Assembly: GCA_040255445.1 (NCBI GenBank)
Contig: JBDZUZ010000054.1
Span: forward strand, 1-21,713
Direction: 5' to 3'
Origin: JBDZUZ01 sp040255445
GTDB lineage: Bacteria; Planctomycetota; Phycisphaerae; Phycisphaerales; UBA1924
Length of the DNA stretch: 21,713 nucleotides
Both the position numbers and the translations under genes were made by a program. Positions 1 to 7,214 of this stretch are shown one piece after another; the stretch's first letter is position 1; each line of letters begins with the position of its first letter. Under the pieces are notes generated by a model. That model saw nothing but the letters and a program-made list of their open reading frames with translations, was not told the DNA's origin and did not search any database.

Positions 1-2
1 CC

Positions 3-236
3 ACGCTGACGTTCCCCATCAGCGCGAACAGCCCGCAGTTCATCTCTTTCGAGAACACGGACTTCAACACCGTTTTCTCGAACATGGGGCGGCTGCAGCT
101 TGGTGTGAGTGTGCCGGCGGGCCTGGCGGGGAGCAACGCGTTCTTCACCTTTGACTTTGACAAGGTGTCGATCGTGCCGGCGCCGGCGTCGCTGGGCCTG
201 CTGGGCCTGGGCCTGATGCTGCGGCGGCGGCGCTGA
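3..236 (+). CDS. PEP-CTERM-type secreted protein, C-terminal end only
   Basis: An open frame enters from the left edge and gives 77 residues before the TGA. The visible part is a beta-rich secreted-protein end, followed by a sorting tail: VPAPASLG, a hydrophobic Leu/Gly stretch (LLGLGLML), then four arginines at the very end. This is the PEP-CTERM layout (short Pro motif, one membrane helix, basic tail) with VPAP in place of the usual VPEP, a variant I associate with Phycisphaerae. In known systems an exosortase cleaves this tail and the protein is handed to the cell surface. The N-terminal domains are outside the window, so the function of the protein itself cannot be said. A hairpin terminator follows about 50 bases downstream. 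Confidence 0.8.
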   Translation, partial: TLTFPISANSPQFISFENTDFNTVFSNMGRLQLGVSVPAGLAGSNAFFTFDFDKVSIVPAPASLGLLGLGLMLRRRR

Positions 237-288
237 GCGGGCGCTGGACTCGCCGCAAACGCAGCCGGACATCAGGGACCTTCGAGAC

Positions 289-312
289 TGGCGGCGGATT
301 CGCCGCCATTTT
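289..312 (+). terminator. Rho-independent terminator after the PEP-CTERM gene
   Basis: Perfect 8-bp GC-rich stem (TGGCGGCG at 289-296 with CGCCGCCA at 301-308), a GATT loop, and four T residues right after the stem. It lies between the PEP-CTERM gene and the ABC transporter gene on the same strand, so it probably separates the two transcripts. The T run is short. Confidence 0.7.
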
Positions 313-366
313 CATGCGCGCTGTCCGGTGACCGCCGGCCGGGGTGAACCGATAGACTCGGCCCGT

Positions 367-1155
367 ATGCTCGAACTCGACGGAGTGACGAAGCGATACG
401 GCGGTGTGACCGCGCTCGACGGGGTTTCGCTGCGGGTGCCCGCCGGATCGACGGTCGCGCTCATCGGGCCGAGCGGGTGCGGGAAGTCGACGGCGCTGCG
501 GGTCATCATCGGTCTGGTGCGGCCTGAGGCGGGGCGGGTGCTGGTCAGCGGCGCTTCGCTTTTTGATCGCGCGAGCGACCTGATCGAAGCGCGGCGGCGG
601 TTCGGGTATGTCATCCAGGAGGGCGGGCTCTTCCCGCACCTGACCGCGGCGGAGAATGTCTCGCTGCTGGCGCGGCATGTCGGGTGGACGCGGCCGCGGA
701 TCGCGGATCGTCTGCGGGAGTTGGCTGACCTCACGAGGCTCGCGCCGGAGCTGCTCGACCGGTACCCGAGCGAGTTGTCGGGCGGTCAGCGGCAGCGGGT
801 CGGGCTGATGCGGGCGATGATGCTTGACCCCGAGTTCCTGCTGCTCGATGAGCCGCTGGGCGCGCTGGATCCATTGGTGCGTGCATCGCTGCAGGAGGAC
901 CTGCGCGGGATCGTGCGTTCGCTGGGCAAGACGGTGGTGCTGGTGACGCACGACCTTCCGGAGGCGGCGTATCTCGCGGACGATCTGGTCCTGCTCAACG
1001 CGGGGCGGGTGGTGGCGCGGGGCGGGTTCGAATCGCTCCTTGCGCACGATGATGCGTGGGTGCGGGGGTTTGTCGAGGCGCAGCTGGGGCGGGTGCGGCC
1101 GCTGATCGCGGCGAGCGCATCGAATGGAGCCGGGTCGCGGGGAGCGGGGTCGTGA
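367..1155 (+). CDS. Osmoprotectant-type ABC transporter ATP-binding protein
   Basis: ATPase of 262 residues that would power import of a quaternary amine (glycine betaine or choline type). Walker A GPSGCGKS is at about 34-41, the Q-loop glutamine at 84, the LSGGQ signature at 137-141, Walker B FLLLDE at 157-162 and the switch histidine in VTHD at 195. The phrase YVIQEGGLFPHLT is typical of the ProV/OpuCA/OsmV group. The C-terminal CBS domains of OpuCA and ProV are missing; the protein stops after a short low-complexity tail. The ATG at 367 was chosen because homologues begin at the conserved LELDGVTKRYGG; a GTG at 328 would add 13 unconserved residues. The stop overlaps the GTG start of the next gene (GTGA), so the two are translationally coupled and form the complete importer. 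Confidence 0.9.
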   Translation: MLELDGVTKRYGGVTALDGVSLRVPAGSTVALIGPSGCGKSTALRVIIGLVRPEAGRVLVSGASLFDRASDLIEARRRFGYVIQEGGLFPHLTAAENVSLLARHVGWTRPRIADRLRELADLTRLAPELLDRYPSELSGGQRQRVGLMRAMMLDPEFLLLDEPLGALDPLVRASLQEDLRGIVRSLGKTVVLVTHDLPEAAYLADDLVLLNAGRVVARGGFESLLAHDDAWVRGFVEAQLGRVRPLIAASASNGAGSRGAGS

Positions 1156-2660
1156 GGCGCGCGTTGCAGTGGTTGTGTATTGCCGCGTTGGCCTGCGCGG
1201 TTCTCGCCACGCTTCCCGGATGCGGCGAGCGCGGGACACTGACGGTGGGATCCAAGAAGTTCACCGAGTCGGTGATCCTGGGCGAGATTGTGTCGGCGAT
1301 GGCTCGCGATGCGGGGCGCCCCGTGCGGCACCGACGCGAGCTGGGCGGCAGCCGCGTGCTGTTCTCCGCGCTGGAGCGGGGCGACATCGACATGTATCCG
1401 GAGTACACCGGCACGCTGCGGGCGGAGCTGCTGGCTTCGGAGGAGCTCGGGTCTGACGAGGAACTCCGCACTGCGCTGTCGGCCCGCGGGATCGAGATGA
1501 TCGGTCCGATCGGTTTCAACAACACCTATGCGCTCGGCATGCGCCGGGACGATGCCGCGCGGCTGGACATCGCACGCGTGTCGCAGCTCGCAGCGCACCC
1601 GGGGCTGCGGTTCGGGCTGACCAACGAGTTCATGAACCGCGCCGATGGATGGCCGGGGCTGCGGGCCGCGTATGGGCTGCCGCAGCGGGCGACGGGGATG
1701 GACCACGATCTGGCGTACCAGGCGCTCGCGGCGGGGAGCATCGACGTTGTTGATCTGTACTCGACCGATGCGGATATCGCTTTCTACGACCTGGCGGTGC
1801 TCGAAGATGATCGCGGGTTCTTCCCGCGGTACGACGCGGTGCTGCTGGTGCGGCGGGCGGTGCTGGATGGTGATCCAGCGCTCGCGGAGCGGCTGTCGCA
1901 GATCGCCGGGCTCATCGACGAGCCGGCGATGATCGCGATGAACGAGGCGGTGAAGGTCGGCCGCGAGTCGGAAGCGGCGGTCGCCGCGGCGTTCCTGGGT
2001 GATTCTGGCGACGGGAACCCCGTGGTCGAGAAAGACTGGGTCGGGGAACGGATCTGGCGGAGGACGATCGAGCACGCCGGGCTGGTGGGCACGGCCTTGC
2101 TGGGCGCGGTCCTTGTTTCTGTGCCGCTGGGTGTGTTTGCAGCGCGGCGGCCGCGGCTGGGGCAGGGGATCCTCGGCGTTGTCGGCGTGCTGCAGACGAT
2201 CCCGTCGCTCGCGCTGCTGGTGGTCATGATCCCGCTGCTGGGGATCGGGGCGTGGCCCGCGATCGTTGCGCTCTTCCTTTACAGCCTGTTGCCGATCGTT
2301 CGCAACACGCACGCTGGGCTGGTGGGGATCCCAACGCCGCTCGCGGAGTCCGCGGCGGCACTCGGGCTATCGAGCTGGGCTCGGCTGCGGCTGGTCGAGC
2401 TCCCTCTCGCGTTGCCGTCGATCCTTGCGGGGATCAAGACCGCGGCGGTCATAACGGTCGGTACTGCGACGCTGGGCGCGCTCATCGGCGCTGGGGGCTA
2501 CGGGCAGCCGATCCTGACGGGGATCCGGCTGGCGAGCACACCGCTGATCCTGGAGGGGGCGGTTCCGGCCGCGGTGATGGCGCTGGCGGTGCAGGGGCTG
2601 TTCGAGTTGATCGAGCGGGTGACGGTGTCGCCGGGGCTGCGGGGTGGGCCGGTTCGCTGA
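1152..2660 (+). CDS. Fused substrate-binding/permease protein of an osmoprotectant ABC importer
   Basis: Single 502-residue protein combining two ABC subunits. Residues 1-24 form a signal peptide with a lipobox-like LPGC (Cys24), although Pro at -2 is unusual. Residues about 29-285 match the OpuAC/OsmF binding-protein family: TVGSKKFTESVILGEI at the start, DIDMYPEYTGT in the middle and DDRGFFPRYDAV near the end. Residues about 305-490 form a MetI-like permease with roughly five membrane helices and the EAA loop (ESAAALGL, about 399-406) that docks on the ATPase. The GTG start at 1152 lies inside the ATPase stop codon and has a purine-rich GGGAGCGGGG upstream. Fusions of this kind are known in the family (for example OpuABC, in the opposite domain order). 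With the preceding ATPase this makes a two-gene importer, probably for glycine betaine or a related compatible solute; the actual ligand is not shown by the sequence. Confidence 0.88.
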   Translation: MRRALQWLCIAALACAVLATLPGCGERGTLTVGSKKFTESVILGEIVSAMARDAGRPVRHRRELGGSRVLFSALERGDIDMYPEYTGTLRAELLASEELGSDEELRTALSARGIEMIGPIGFNNTYALGMRRDDAARLDIARVSQLAAHPGLRFGLTNEFMNRADGWPGLRAAYGLPQRATGMDHDLAYQALAAGSIDVVDLYSTDADIAFYDLAVLEDDRGFFPRYDAVLLVRRAVLDGDPALAERLSQIAGLIDEPAMIAMNEAVKVGRESEAAVAAAFLGDSGDGNPVVEKDWVGERIWRRTIEHAGLVGTALLGAVLVSVPLGVFAARRPRLGQGILGVVGVLQTIPSLALLVVMIPLLGIGAWPAIVALFLYSLLPIVRNTHAGLVGIPTPLAESAAALGLSSWARLRLVELPLALPSILAGIKTAAVITVGTATLGALIGAGGYGQPILTGIRLASTPLILEGAVPAAVMALAVQGLFELIERVTVSPGLRGGPVR

Positions 2661-2681
2661 CGGGTGGGCCAATGCGCTGAC
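2642..2681 (+). repeat. Two tandem 20-bp near-identical units over a stop codon
   Basis: The units at 2642-2661 and 2662-2681 match at 17 of 20 positions; both begin GGGTGGGCC and end CGCTGAC, differing only in the middle. The first holds the TGA of the binding-protein/permease gene and the second is a copy of that gene end lying in the 25-base gap before the convergent flavoenzyme gene. It looks like a small tandem duplication that has since drifted. Confidence 0.75.
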
Positions 2682-2685
2682 GCTC

Positions 2686-4071
2686 TCAATCCGACTGCAT
2701 CAGCTTGCGGGCGAGGCCGGGGAGTTGCTCGCCGTAGGTCGGGTGGATGTGCATCCGCTGCTCGAGGTCGCGCCAGGTGGCGCCCAGCGCGATCAGGTCG
2801 ATGAAGACATGGATGAGTTCGGCGGTCTCGTAGCCAACGAGGGTTGCGCCGATGATCTTGTCGTCTTCCGCATTGGCGAGGATCTCGAAGAAGCCGTGCT
2901 CGTGTCCGAACTCTTTCGCGCGGGCCATGCCGGAGAGTTCCGATCGCGCAGCGCGCACCTTGATCCCCCGCTTCTCTGCATCAGACCTCGAAAGCCCGAC
3001 GCGGGCGACCTGCGGATCGGTGAAGCAGGCGTAGGCGAGGGGCTCATCCTGCCGGCGGCGGTCCTTCTGGCCGGAGGTGCGGGATGACTTGTCATCGCCG
3101 GTGAGGATGCCCAGCAGGCGGCGGTGGTCTTCCCACGAGACATGCGTGAAGGCGGGCTGACCGATGACATCACCGACCGCGTAGACGCCCTCGGCAGAAG
3201 TACGGAACTGATCATCGACGGTGATGTAGCCGCGGCGGTCGAGATCGATGCCGGCCGCAGCGCAGTCGAGGGCTTCGGTGTTGGGCGTGCGGCCGGCGGC
3301 CACGAGGATCTTGTCGACGACAACGCGGATGCCGTTGGAGAGCAGGCACTCCAGGCGGTCGCCCTTGACCGTCACCATCTGCAGCTCACAGTTGGCGTGG
3401 AAGACGATGCTGTCATCGCGGAAGGCCGCGAGCAATGTGTGCCCGACATCCTCGTTCTCACGCGACATAGGCCGGTCGTGGCGATCGATGATCGTGACCT
3501 TGCTGCCCAGACGCGCGAAACCCTGGCCGAGTTCGAGGCCGATGTAGCCGCCGCCGAGAACGAGCAGGTCGGCGGGGAGGACTCGGAGGTCGAAGACGTT
3601 CTCGTTGTGGATCGGCGCGGCGGCGCGGAGTCCGGCGATCTGCGGGATCGATGGTGAGGTGCCGGTGTTGATCACGACCGTGTCGCCGGTGATCTCGCGG
3701 TCGCCGACCTTGATGCAGCGCTCGCCGGTGAACCGGGCCGTGCCGCGGATGAGTTCGATGCCGGATTCCTGTAGCGCTGACTCGAGACCGGAGCGGGAGG
3801 CATCGCGTGTGGAGCGGACATGCTCCATGACCTTTTCGAAGTCGACATGCACATCGCAGCGGATGCCGAGCTTGGCCGCGTTGCGTGCGGCGGCCGCGGC
3901 GTGGGCGCAGGCGAGGAAGGCCTTTGATGGCGTGCAGCCGACATTCACGCAGCTCCCGCCGACATGAGCACGCTCGATCAGCGCCACGCGTTTGTTCGCG
4001 GCGGCGAGGGCGAAGGCCAGCGGGGTGCCGGCCTGTCCGCTGCCGATGATGGCGTAGTCGAAGTCGCTCAT
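2686..4071 (-). CDS. FAD-dependent pyridine nucleotide-disulfide oxidoreductase (mercuric reductase / dihydrolipoamide dehydrogenase-like)
   Basis: Class I flavoprotein disulfide reductase of 461 residues, probably cytoplasmic. The FAD dinucleotide motif GSGQAG is at about 10-15, the redox-active pair CVNVGC at 41-46, the NAD(P) motif GGGYIGLELG at about 172-181, the second FAD motif (YAVGDV) near 297-302, and the C-terminal HPTYGE near 443-448 supplies the His/Glu pair that works with the cysteines of the partner subunit in this family. There is no N-terminal heavy-metal-binding domain and no Cys-Cys tail as in true MerA, and no 2-oxoacid dehydrogenase genes lie nearby, so the substrate is open. 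A basic, poorly conserved segment (about 328-344) separates the central and interface domains. The ATG at 4071 has GGGGAG about 7 bases upstream and begins right before the FAD motif; the frame stays open far upstream only because of high GC. Confidence 0.85.
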   Translation of the reverse strand: MSDFDYAIIGSGQAGTPLAFALAAANKRVALIERAHVGGSCVNVGCTPSKAFLACAHAAAAARNAAKLGIRCDVHVDFEKVMEHVRSTRDASRSGLESALQESGIELIRGTARFTGERCIKVGDREITGDTVVINTGTSPSIPQIAGLRAAAPIHNENVFDLRVLPADLLVLGGGYIGLELGQGFARLGSKVTIIDRHDRPMSRENEDVGHTLLAAFRDDSIVFHANCELQMVTVKGDRLECLLSNGIRVVVDKILVAAGRTPNTEALDCAAAGIDLDRRGYITVDDQFRTSAEGVYAVGDVIGQPAFTHVSWEDHRRLLGILTGDDKSSRTSGQKDRRRQDEPLAYACFTDPQVARVGLSRSDAEKRGIKVRAARSELSGMARAKEFGHEHGFFEILANAEDDKIIGATLVGYETAELIHVFIDLIALGATWRDLEQRMHIHPTYGEQLPGLARKLMQSD

Positions 4072-4136
4072 GTACGTCTCCCCGGGGGCCTGGCGGTGTG
4101 GAGGTCGCCTCTGACTCGGATTGAGGCCTCTTGTTT

Positions 4137-4162
4137 GATGCCCCTCGCTCATGCGAGGCATC
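4137..4162. other. Hairpin in the divergent intergenic region
   Basis: GATGCC..TCG on the left pairs with CGAGGCATC on the right, with a two-base bulge and a CTCATG loop. It lies between the divergent flavoenzyme and collagen-like genes, about 60 bases before the latter's start, so it would be in the leader RNA if transcription starts upstream. There is no T run, so it is not a normal terminator. No convincing -35/-10 pair was found in 4072-4224. Confidence 0.3.
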
Positions 4163-4224
4163 GATCGATCCGAAGTTACCGGTCGATACGCCCGCTTATT
4201 TGGGCTTTGCCCGGGAGTCGGAAG

Positions 4225-5919
4225 ATGCGCGGACGGATTCTCGCGATCATTGCGCTCGGCACGCTGTCGTGGTTCATGGGAGCGGCGGAGGCGCAATCTC
4301 CTGCGGGCACGAGTTTTACGTATCAGGGCGAGCTCGCGGTGAGCGATCAGGCGGCGACGGGGGTCTATGACCTGCGGTTCTCGCTGTTTGATGCGCCCGA
4401 GTCGGGGACATTGATTGCGGGGCCGGTGACGCGGCCGACGGTCGCGGTGGCGGGCGGGCGGTTCTCTGTGAGCATCGACTTTGGGCTCACGCCCTTCGCG
4501 GGCGAGGCCCGCTGGCTGGAGATCGAGGTACGGACAGCGGGGACGGGAAGCTATACCCGGCTGACGCCGCGGCAGAACCTCGGTCCCGTGCCGTACGCGC
4601 TGTTTGCGCTCAACGGCGGTGGCGGGACCGTGGGTCCGCAGGGTCCTCCTGGGCCGATGGGCCCCGCGGGGCCGCAGGGGCCGGCCGGTGTGGCGGGCAG
4701 CCAGGGACCACAAGGCCAGCAGGGACCGCCGGGACCGAGCGGGGCGACGGGAGCGCAGGGAGCTCCTGGGCCGCAGGGATCGCAGGGGCCGGCCGGCGCT
4801 TCGCCGTTCTCGCTCTCGGGATCGAACGCGGTGTACACCGCGGGGCGGCTGGGGCTTGGGCTGACGACGCCGGACTACTTGTTTCACGCGCGGACGAGCG
4901 ATACGCGTGTCGCGTATCTGCAGGCGAACGGGACGGTCGGGCCGGGATTTGCGCTGTTTGGGCGGGCGGAGGCTGATGGGGCCGCGGCGGTTGTCGGCTG
5001 GGCGCCATCGGGCATCGGGCAGACCTACGGCGTGCAGGCGCAGAGTGACAGCACGAGCGGGCGCGGTGTGCTTGGCTGGGCGACGGCCACGACCGGACCG
5101 ACCTACGGCGTGTGGGGATTGACCGCGAGCGCTGAGGGCACGGGCGTTGTCGGCGAAGCGACCGCGCAGAGCGGCGTTTCGACGGGCGTGCTCGGGCGCT
5201 CGGACAGCGCGAGTGATGAGGCGACGGGTGTGTACGGCGCTGCCTCAGCGCCGAACGGTGTGACGACGGGCGTGTGGGGCGTGATCGAGAGCGGTTCGGC
5301 GGGCGCGGCGGGTGTGTACGGCCTGGCGATCGCGAATCAGGGGCTGACATTCGGTGTGCTGGGGCAGGCGGCCAGTGCGGAGGGGTACGGGGTGTACAGC
5401 CTCGGCGAACTCGGCGCTTCGGGCACCAAGAGCTTCCGCATCGATCACCCGTTGGACCCGGCGAACAAGTACCTTGCGCACTACAGCAGCGAATCGCCCG
5501 AGCCGTTGAACCTGTACCGAGGGTCGGTGTTCTGCGATGACAGCGGAAGCGCGGTTGTTGAGCTTCCAGCGTACTTCGATGCGGTGAACACGAACACGAC
5601 CTACCACCTAACCGCGGTTGGCGCGGCGGCGCCATCGCTGCATGTTGCTCAGAAGGCCGCGGACGGTCGGTTCGTGATCGCGGGCGGCACGCCGGGGCTC
5701 GAGGTGAACTGGACTGTGATTGCGCAGCGGAACGATGCGTGGGTTCAGCGGTACGGCGCGCCGGTCGAGATCGAGAAGGGTGTTGGCGAGCGCGGGCGCT
5801 ATCTGCATCCGGAGCTCGTCGGCGAGGGGCCCGCTGCAGGGCTGTTCATGCGCGGGCTCAAGGAGCGGGTGGGCGTAATGCCGCCGCCGGCCTCGGTGCG
5901 TGCGAACGCGGATCAGTGA
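4225..5919 (+). CDS. Secreted collagen-like protein with GV-G repeats
   Basis: Protein of 564 residues with a clear signal peptide (MRGRILAIIALGTLSW, cut after AEA near residue 23). Residues about 28-130 form a beta-rich head (FTYQGELAVSDQ; GVYDLRFSLFDA; ending PVPYALFALN). Residues 137-190 are 18 uninterrupted Gly-X-Y triplets, Pro- and Gln-rich, a collagen-like stalk expected to trimerise. Residues about 200-440 carry loosely repeated units ending in GVxG or GVWG (TYGVWG, STGVLG, ATGVYG, TFGVLG), as in surface and tail-fibre-like beta structures. The rest (from KSFRIDHPLDP, about 433) is a conserved-looking C-terminal domain, again reminiscent of fibre-tip domains. The ATG at 4225 was chosen for the signal peptide and a GGGAG 8 bases upstream. 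It probably acts at the cell surface; its partner is unknown. It converges with thiG with only 25 bases between the stops. Confidence 0.85.
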   Translation: MRGRILAIIALGTLSWFMGAAEAQSPAGTSFTYQGELAVSDQAATGVYDLRFSLFDAPESGTLIAGPVTRPTVAVAGGRFSVSIDFGLTPFAGEARWLEIEVRTAGTGSYTRLTPRQNLGPVPYALFALNGGGGTVGPQGPPGPMGPAGPQGPAGVAGSQGPQGQQGPPGPSGATGAQGAPGPQGSQGPAGASPFSLSGSNAVYTAGRLGLGLTTPDYLFHARTSDTRVAYLQANGTVGPGFALFGRAEADGAAAVVGWAPSGIGQTYGVQAQSDSTSGRGVLGWATATTGPTYGVWGLTASAEGTGVVGEATAQSGVSTGVLGRSDSASDEATGVYGAASAPNGVTTGVWGVIESGSAGAAGVYGLAIANQGLTFGVLGQAASAEGYGVYSLGELGASGTKSFRIDHPLDPANKYLAHYSSESPEPLNLYRGSVFCDDSGSAVVELPAYFDAVNTNTTYHLTAVGAAAPSLHVAQKAADGRFVIAGGTPGLEVNWTVIAQRNDAWVQRYGAPVEIEKGVGERGRYLHPELVGEGPAAGLFMRGLKERVGVMPPPASVRANADQ

Positions 5920-5944
5920 TACAAACGCTGCGGATTCGCGGCGG

Positions 5945-6862
5945 TCACTCGCCGGGGATGTACGAGATCGTGCCCTCCCAGGGGCTGCTCGCGGTCGCGT
6001 AGAGTTTCTTGGGAATACGCCCGGCGAGGTAGCTCTGGCGGCCGCCGATGATCGCGTGCCGCATGGCGTGGGCCATCATCACAGGGTTCTGCGCGTGGGC
6101 GATCGCGGTGTTCATCAGGACGCCGTCGGCGCCGAGCTCCATCGCGATGGCCGCATCGCTCGATGAACCAACACCGGCATCAACGATGACGGGGTAGTCC
6201 ATGTCGCCCTGCTTGAGCAGTTCGAGGCAGAGCACGATGTTGTTGCGATTCAGCACACCCTGGCCGCTGCCGATCGGGCTGCCGGCGGGCATCACGGAGG
6301 AGGCGCCCGCTTCCTTGATGCGGAGCGCGGTGATTGGGTCGTCGCTGGTGTAGGCGAGGACCTTGAAGCCGTCCTTGACGAGCTCCTTTGTTGCTTCAAT
6401 CGTGCCGACCGGGTCGGGGAGCAGCGTCTTCTTGTCGCCGAGTACTTCGAGCTTGACCCACGCCGCGCCGGGGTTGTGGAGCTGCTCGAGGATGTCGCGG
6501 CCGAGGCGGGCGACGCGGATGGCATCTTCCGCGCTGAAGCAGCCGGCGGTGTTGGGAAGGATGGTGTAGCGGGAGAGATCGATGAATTCGAGGAGGCTCT
6601 TGCCCTCCTCGTTGTAGAGCCGCTCGCGGCGGACGGCGACGGTGACGACATCGCAGCCGCTGGCCGCGAGAGCATCCTGCATGAGCTGATAGTTCTGGTA
6701 CTTGCCGGTGCCGGTGACGAGGCGCGAGTTGAACACGCGGCCGGCAACACGGAAGGGCTGGGTACCGGGCTCATGGCCGGGCTTCACTTCGACCTGGAGC
6801 GCCTTCGCCGCGGCATCGGTGTCGGAGCCGGCGTGCGCCGTCTTGGATTGGGTCAGGGTCAC
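5945..6862 (-). CDS. thiG: Thiazole synthase ThiG
   Basis: Makes the thiazole ring of thiamine from 1-deoxyxylulose 5-phosphate, the ThiS thiocarboxylate and a glycine-derived imine. The 305 residues contain the family landmarks: FNSRLVTGTGKY near 44-54, the Schiff-base lysine in WVKLEVLGD (Lys137), LLPDPVGT near 147, PAGSPIGSGQG near 192-202, VDAGVGSSSDAA near 227-238, and GVLMNTAIA near 247. The GTG start at 6862 is fixed by a strong GGAGG 5 bases upstream. Family members are usually about 255 residues; this one has roughly 35 extra, unconserved-looking N-terminal residues. It lies 63 bases after thiS on the same strand and is probably co-transcribed. No other thi genes and no TPP riboswitch are visible here, so the rest of the pathway must be elsewhere. 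Confidence 0.95.
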   Translation of the reverse strand: MTLTQSKTAHAGSDTDAAAKALQVEVKPGHEPGTQPFRVAGRVFNSRLVTGTGKYQNYQLMQDALAASGCDVVTVAVRRERLYNEEGKSLLEFIDLSRYTILPNTAGCFSAEDAIRVARLGRDILEQLHNPGAAWVKLEVLGDKKTLLPDPVGTIEATKELVKDGFKVLAYTSDDPITALRIKEAGASSVMPAGSPIGSGQGVLNRNNIVLCLELLKQGDMDYPVIVDAGVGSSSDAAIAMELGADGVLMNTAIAHAQNPVMMAHAMRHAIIGGRQSYLAGRIPKKLYATASSPWEGTISYIPGE

Positions 6863-6925
6863 GACTACCTCCGCCCGGCGCAGCACGCCGGCGTTGAAGA
6901 GTTCAGTTGGGCCGCGGCGGCGTCC

Positions 6926-7138
6926 TTAGCCCCCGCCGACCAGCGACACGATCTCGATCCGGTCACCCTCGGCGAGCGTTTTCTGTGCGTGCTGCCGATG
7001 GGGGATCAGTTCCTTGTTCACTTCCGCAGCGCAGGCGGCCTTGCCCAGACCGAGCAGCTCGATGAGCTGGCGGACGGTTGAATCTCTGGGCACCGAGCGG
7101 TCCACGCCGTTGAGAGTGATGGTGATCTGCGGATCCAC
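6926..7138 (-). CDS. thiS: Sulfur carrier protein ThiS
   Basis: Ubiquitin-fold sulfur carrier of 70 residues, the usual size for the family. It starts ITITLNGVDRSVP, has VRQLIELLGL in the helix, and ends DRIEIVSLVGGG. The terminal Gly-Gly is adenylated and turned into the thiocarboxylate that donates sulfur to ThiG. The GTG at 7138 places the conserved ITITLNG directly after the start, but no clear ribosome-binding site precedes it; a GTG at 7177 would add 13 residues and cannot be excluded. The gene sits directly upstream of thiG and is divergent from the UbiA-like gene, with only about 75 bases between for both promoters. Confidence 0.9.
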   Translation of the reverse strand: MDPQITITLNGVDRSVPRDSTVRQLIELLGLGKAACAAEVNKELIPHRQHAQKTLAEGDRIEIVSLVGGG

Positions 7139-7214
7139 GCGGCATCGTAGGGGGGCGACGGGGTGTTGACCGAGCACGGGCCGCCGCGGGCCACGGCCCC
7201 GCTACCCTCCGGGC

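Noticed and set aside
145..2312. Long minus-strand open frames opposite the ABC importer genes
   Set aside because: Arg/Pro/His-rich translations typical of the antisense frame of GC-rich genes; the plus-strand genes have complete ABC motifs.
4633..4794. Short GC-rich tandem DNA repeats that could be a CRISPR or satellite
   Set aside because: They are explained by the Gly-X-Y codons of the collagen-like stalk and have no spacer structure.
4072..4887. Upstream extension of the flavoenzyme frame by 272 codons
   Set aside because: The extra part is Arg/Pro-rich, lies opposite the collagen-like gene, and the FAD motif begins just after the ATG at 4071 with its own ribosome-binding site.
7139..7214. 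Possible TPP riboswitch before thiS
   Set aside because: The gap is too short and no thi-box sequence (CTGAGA type) is present.
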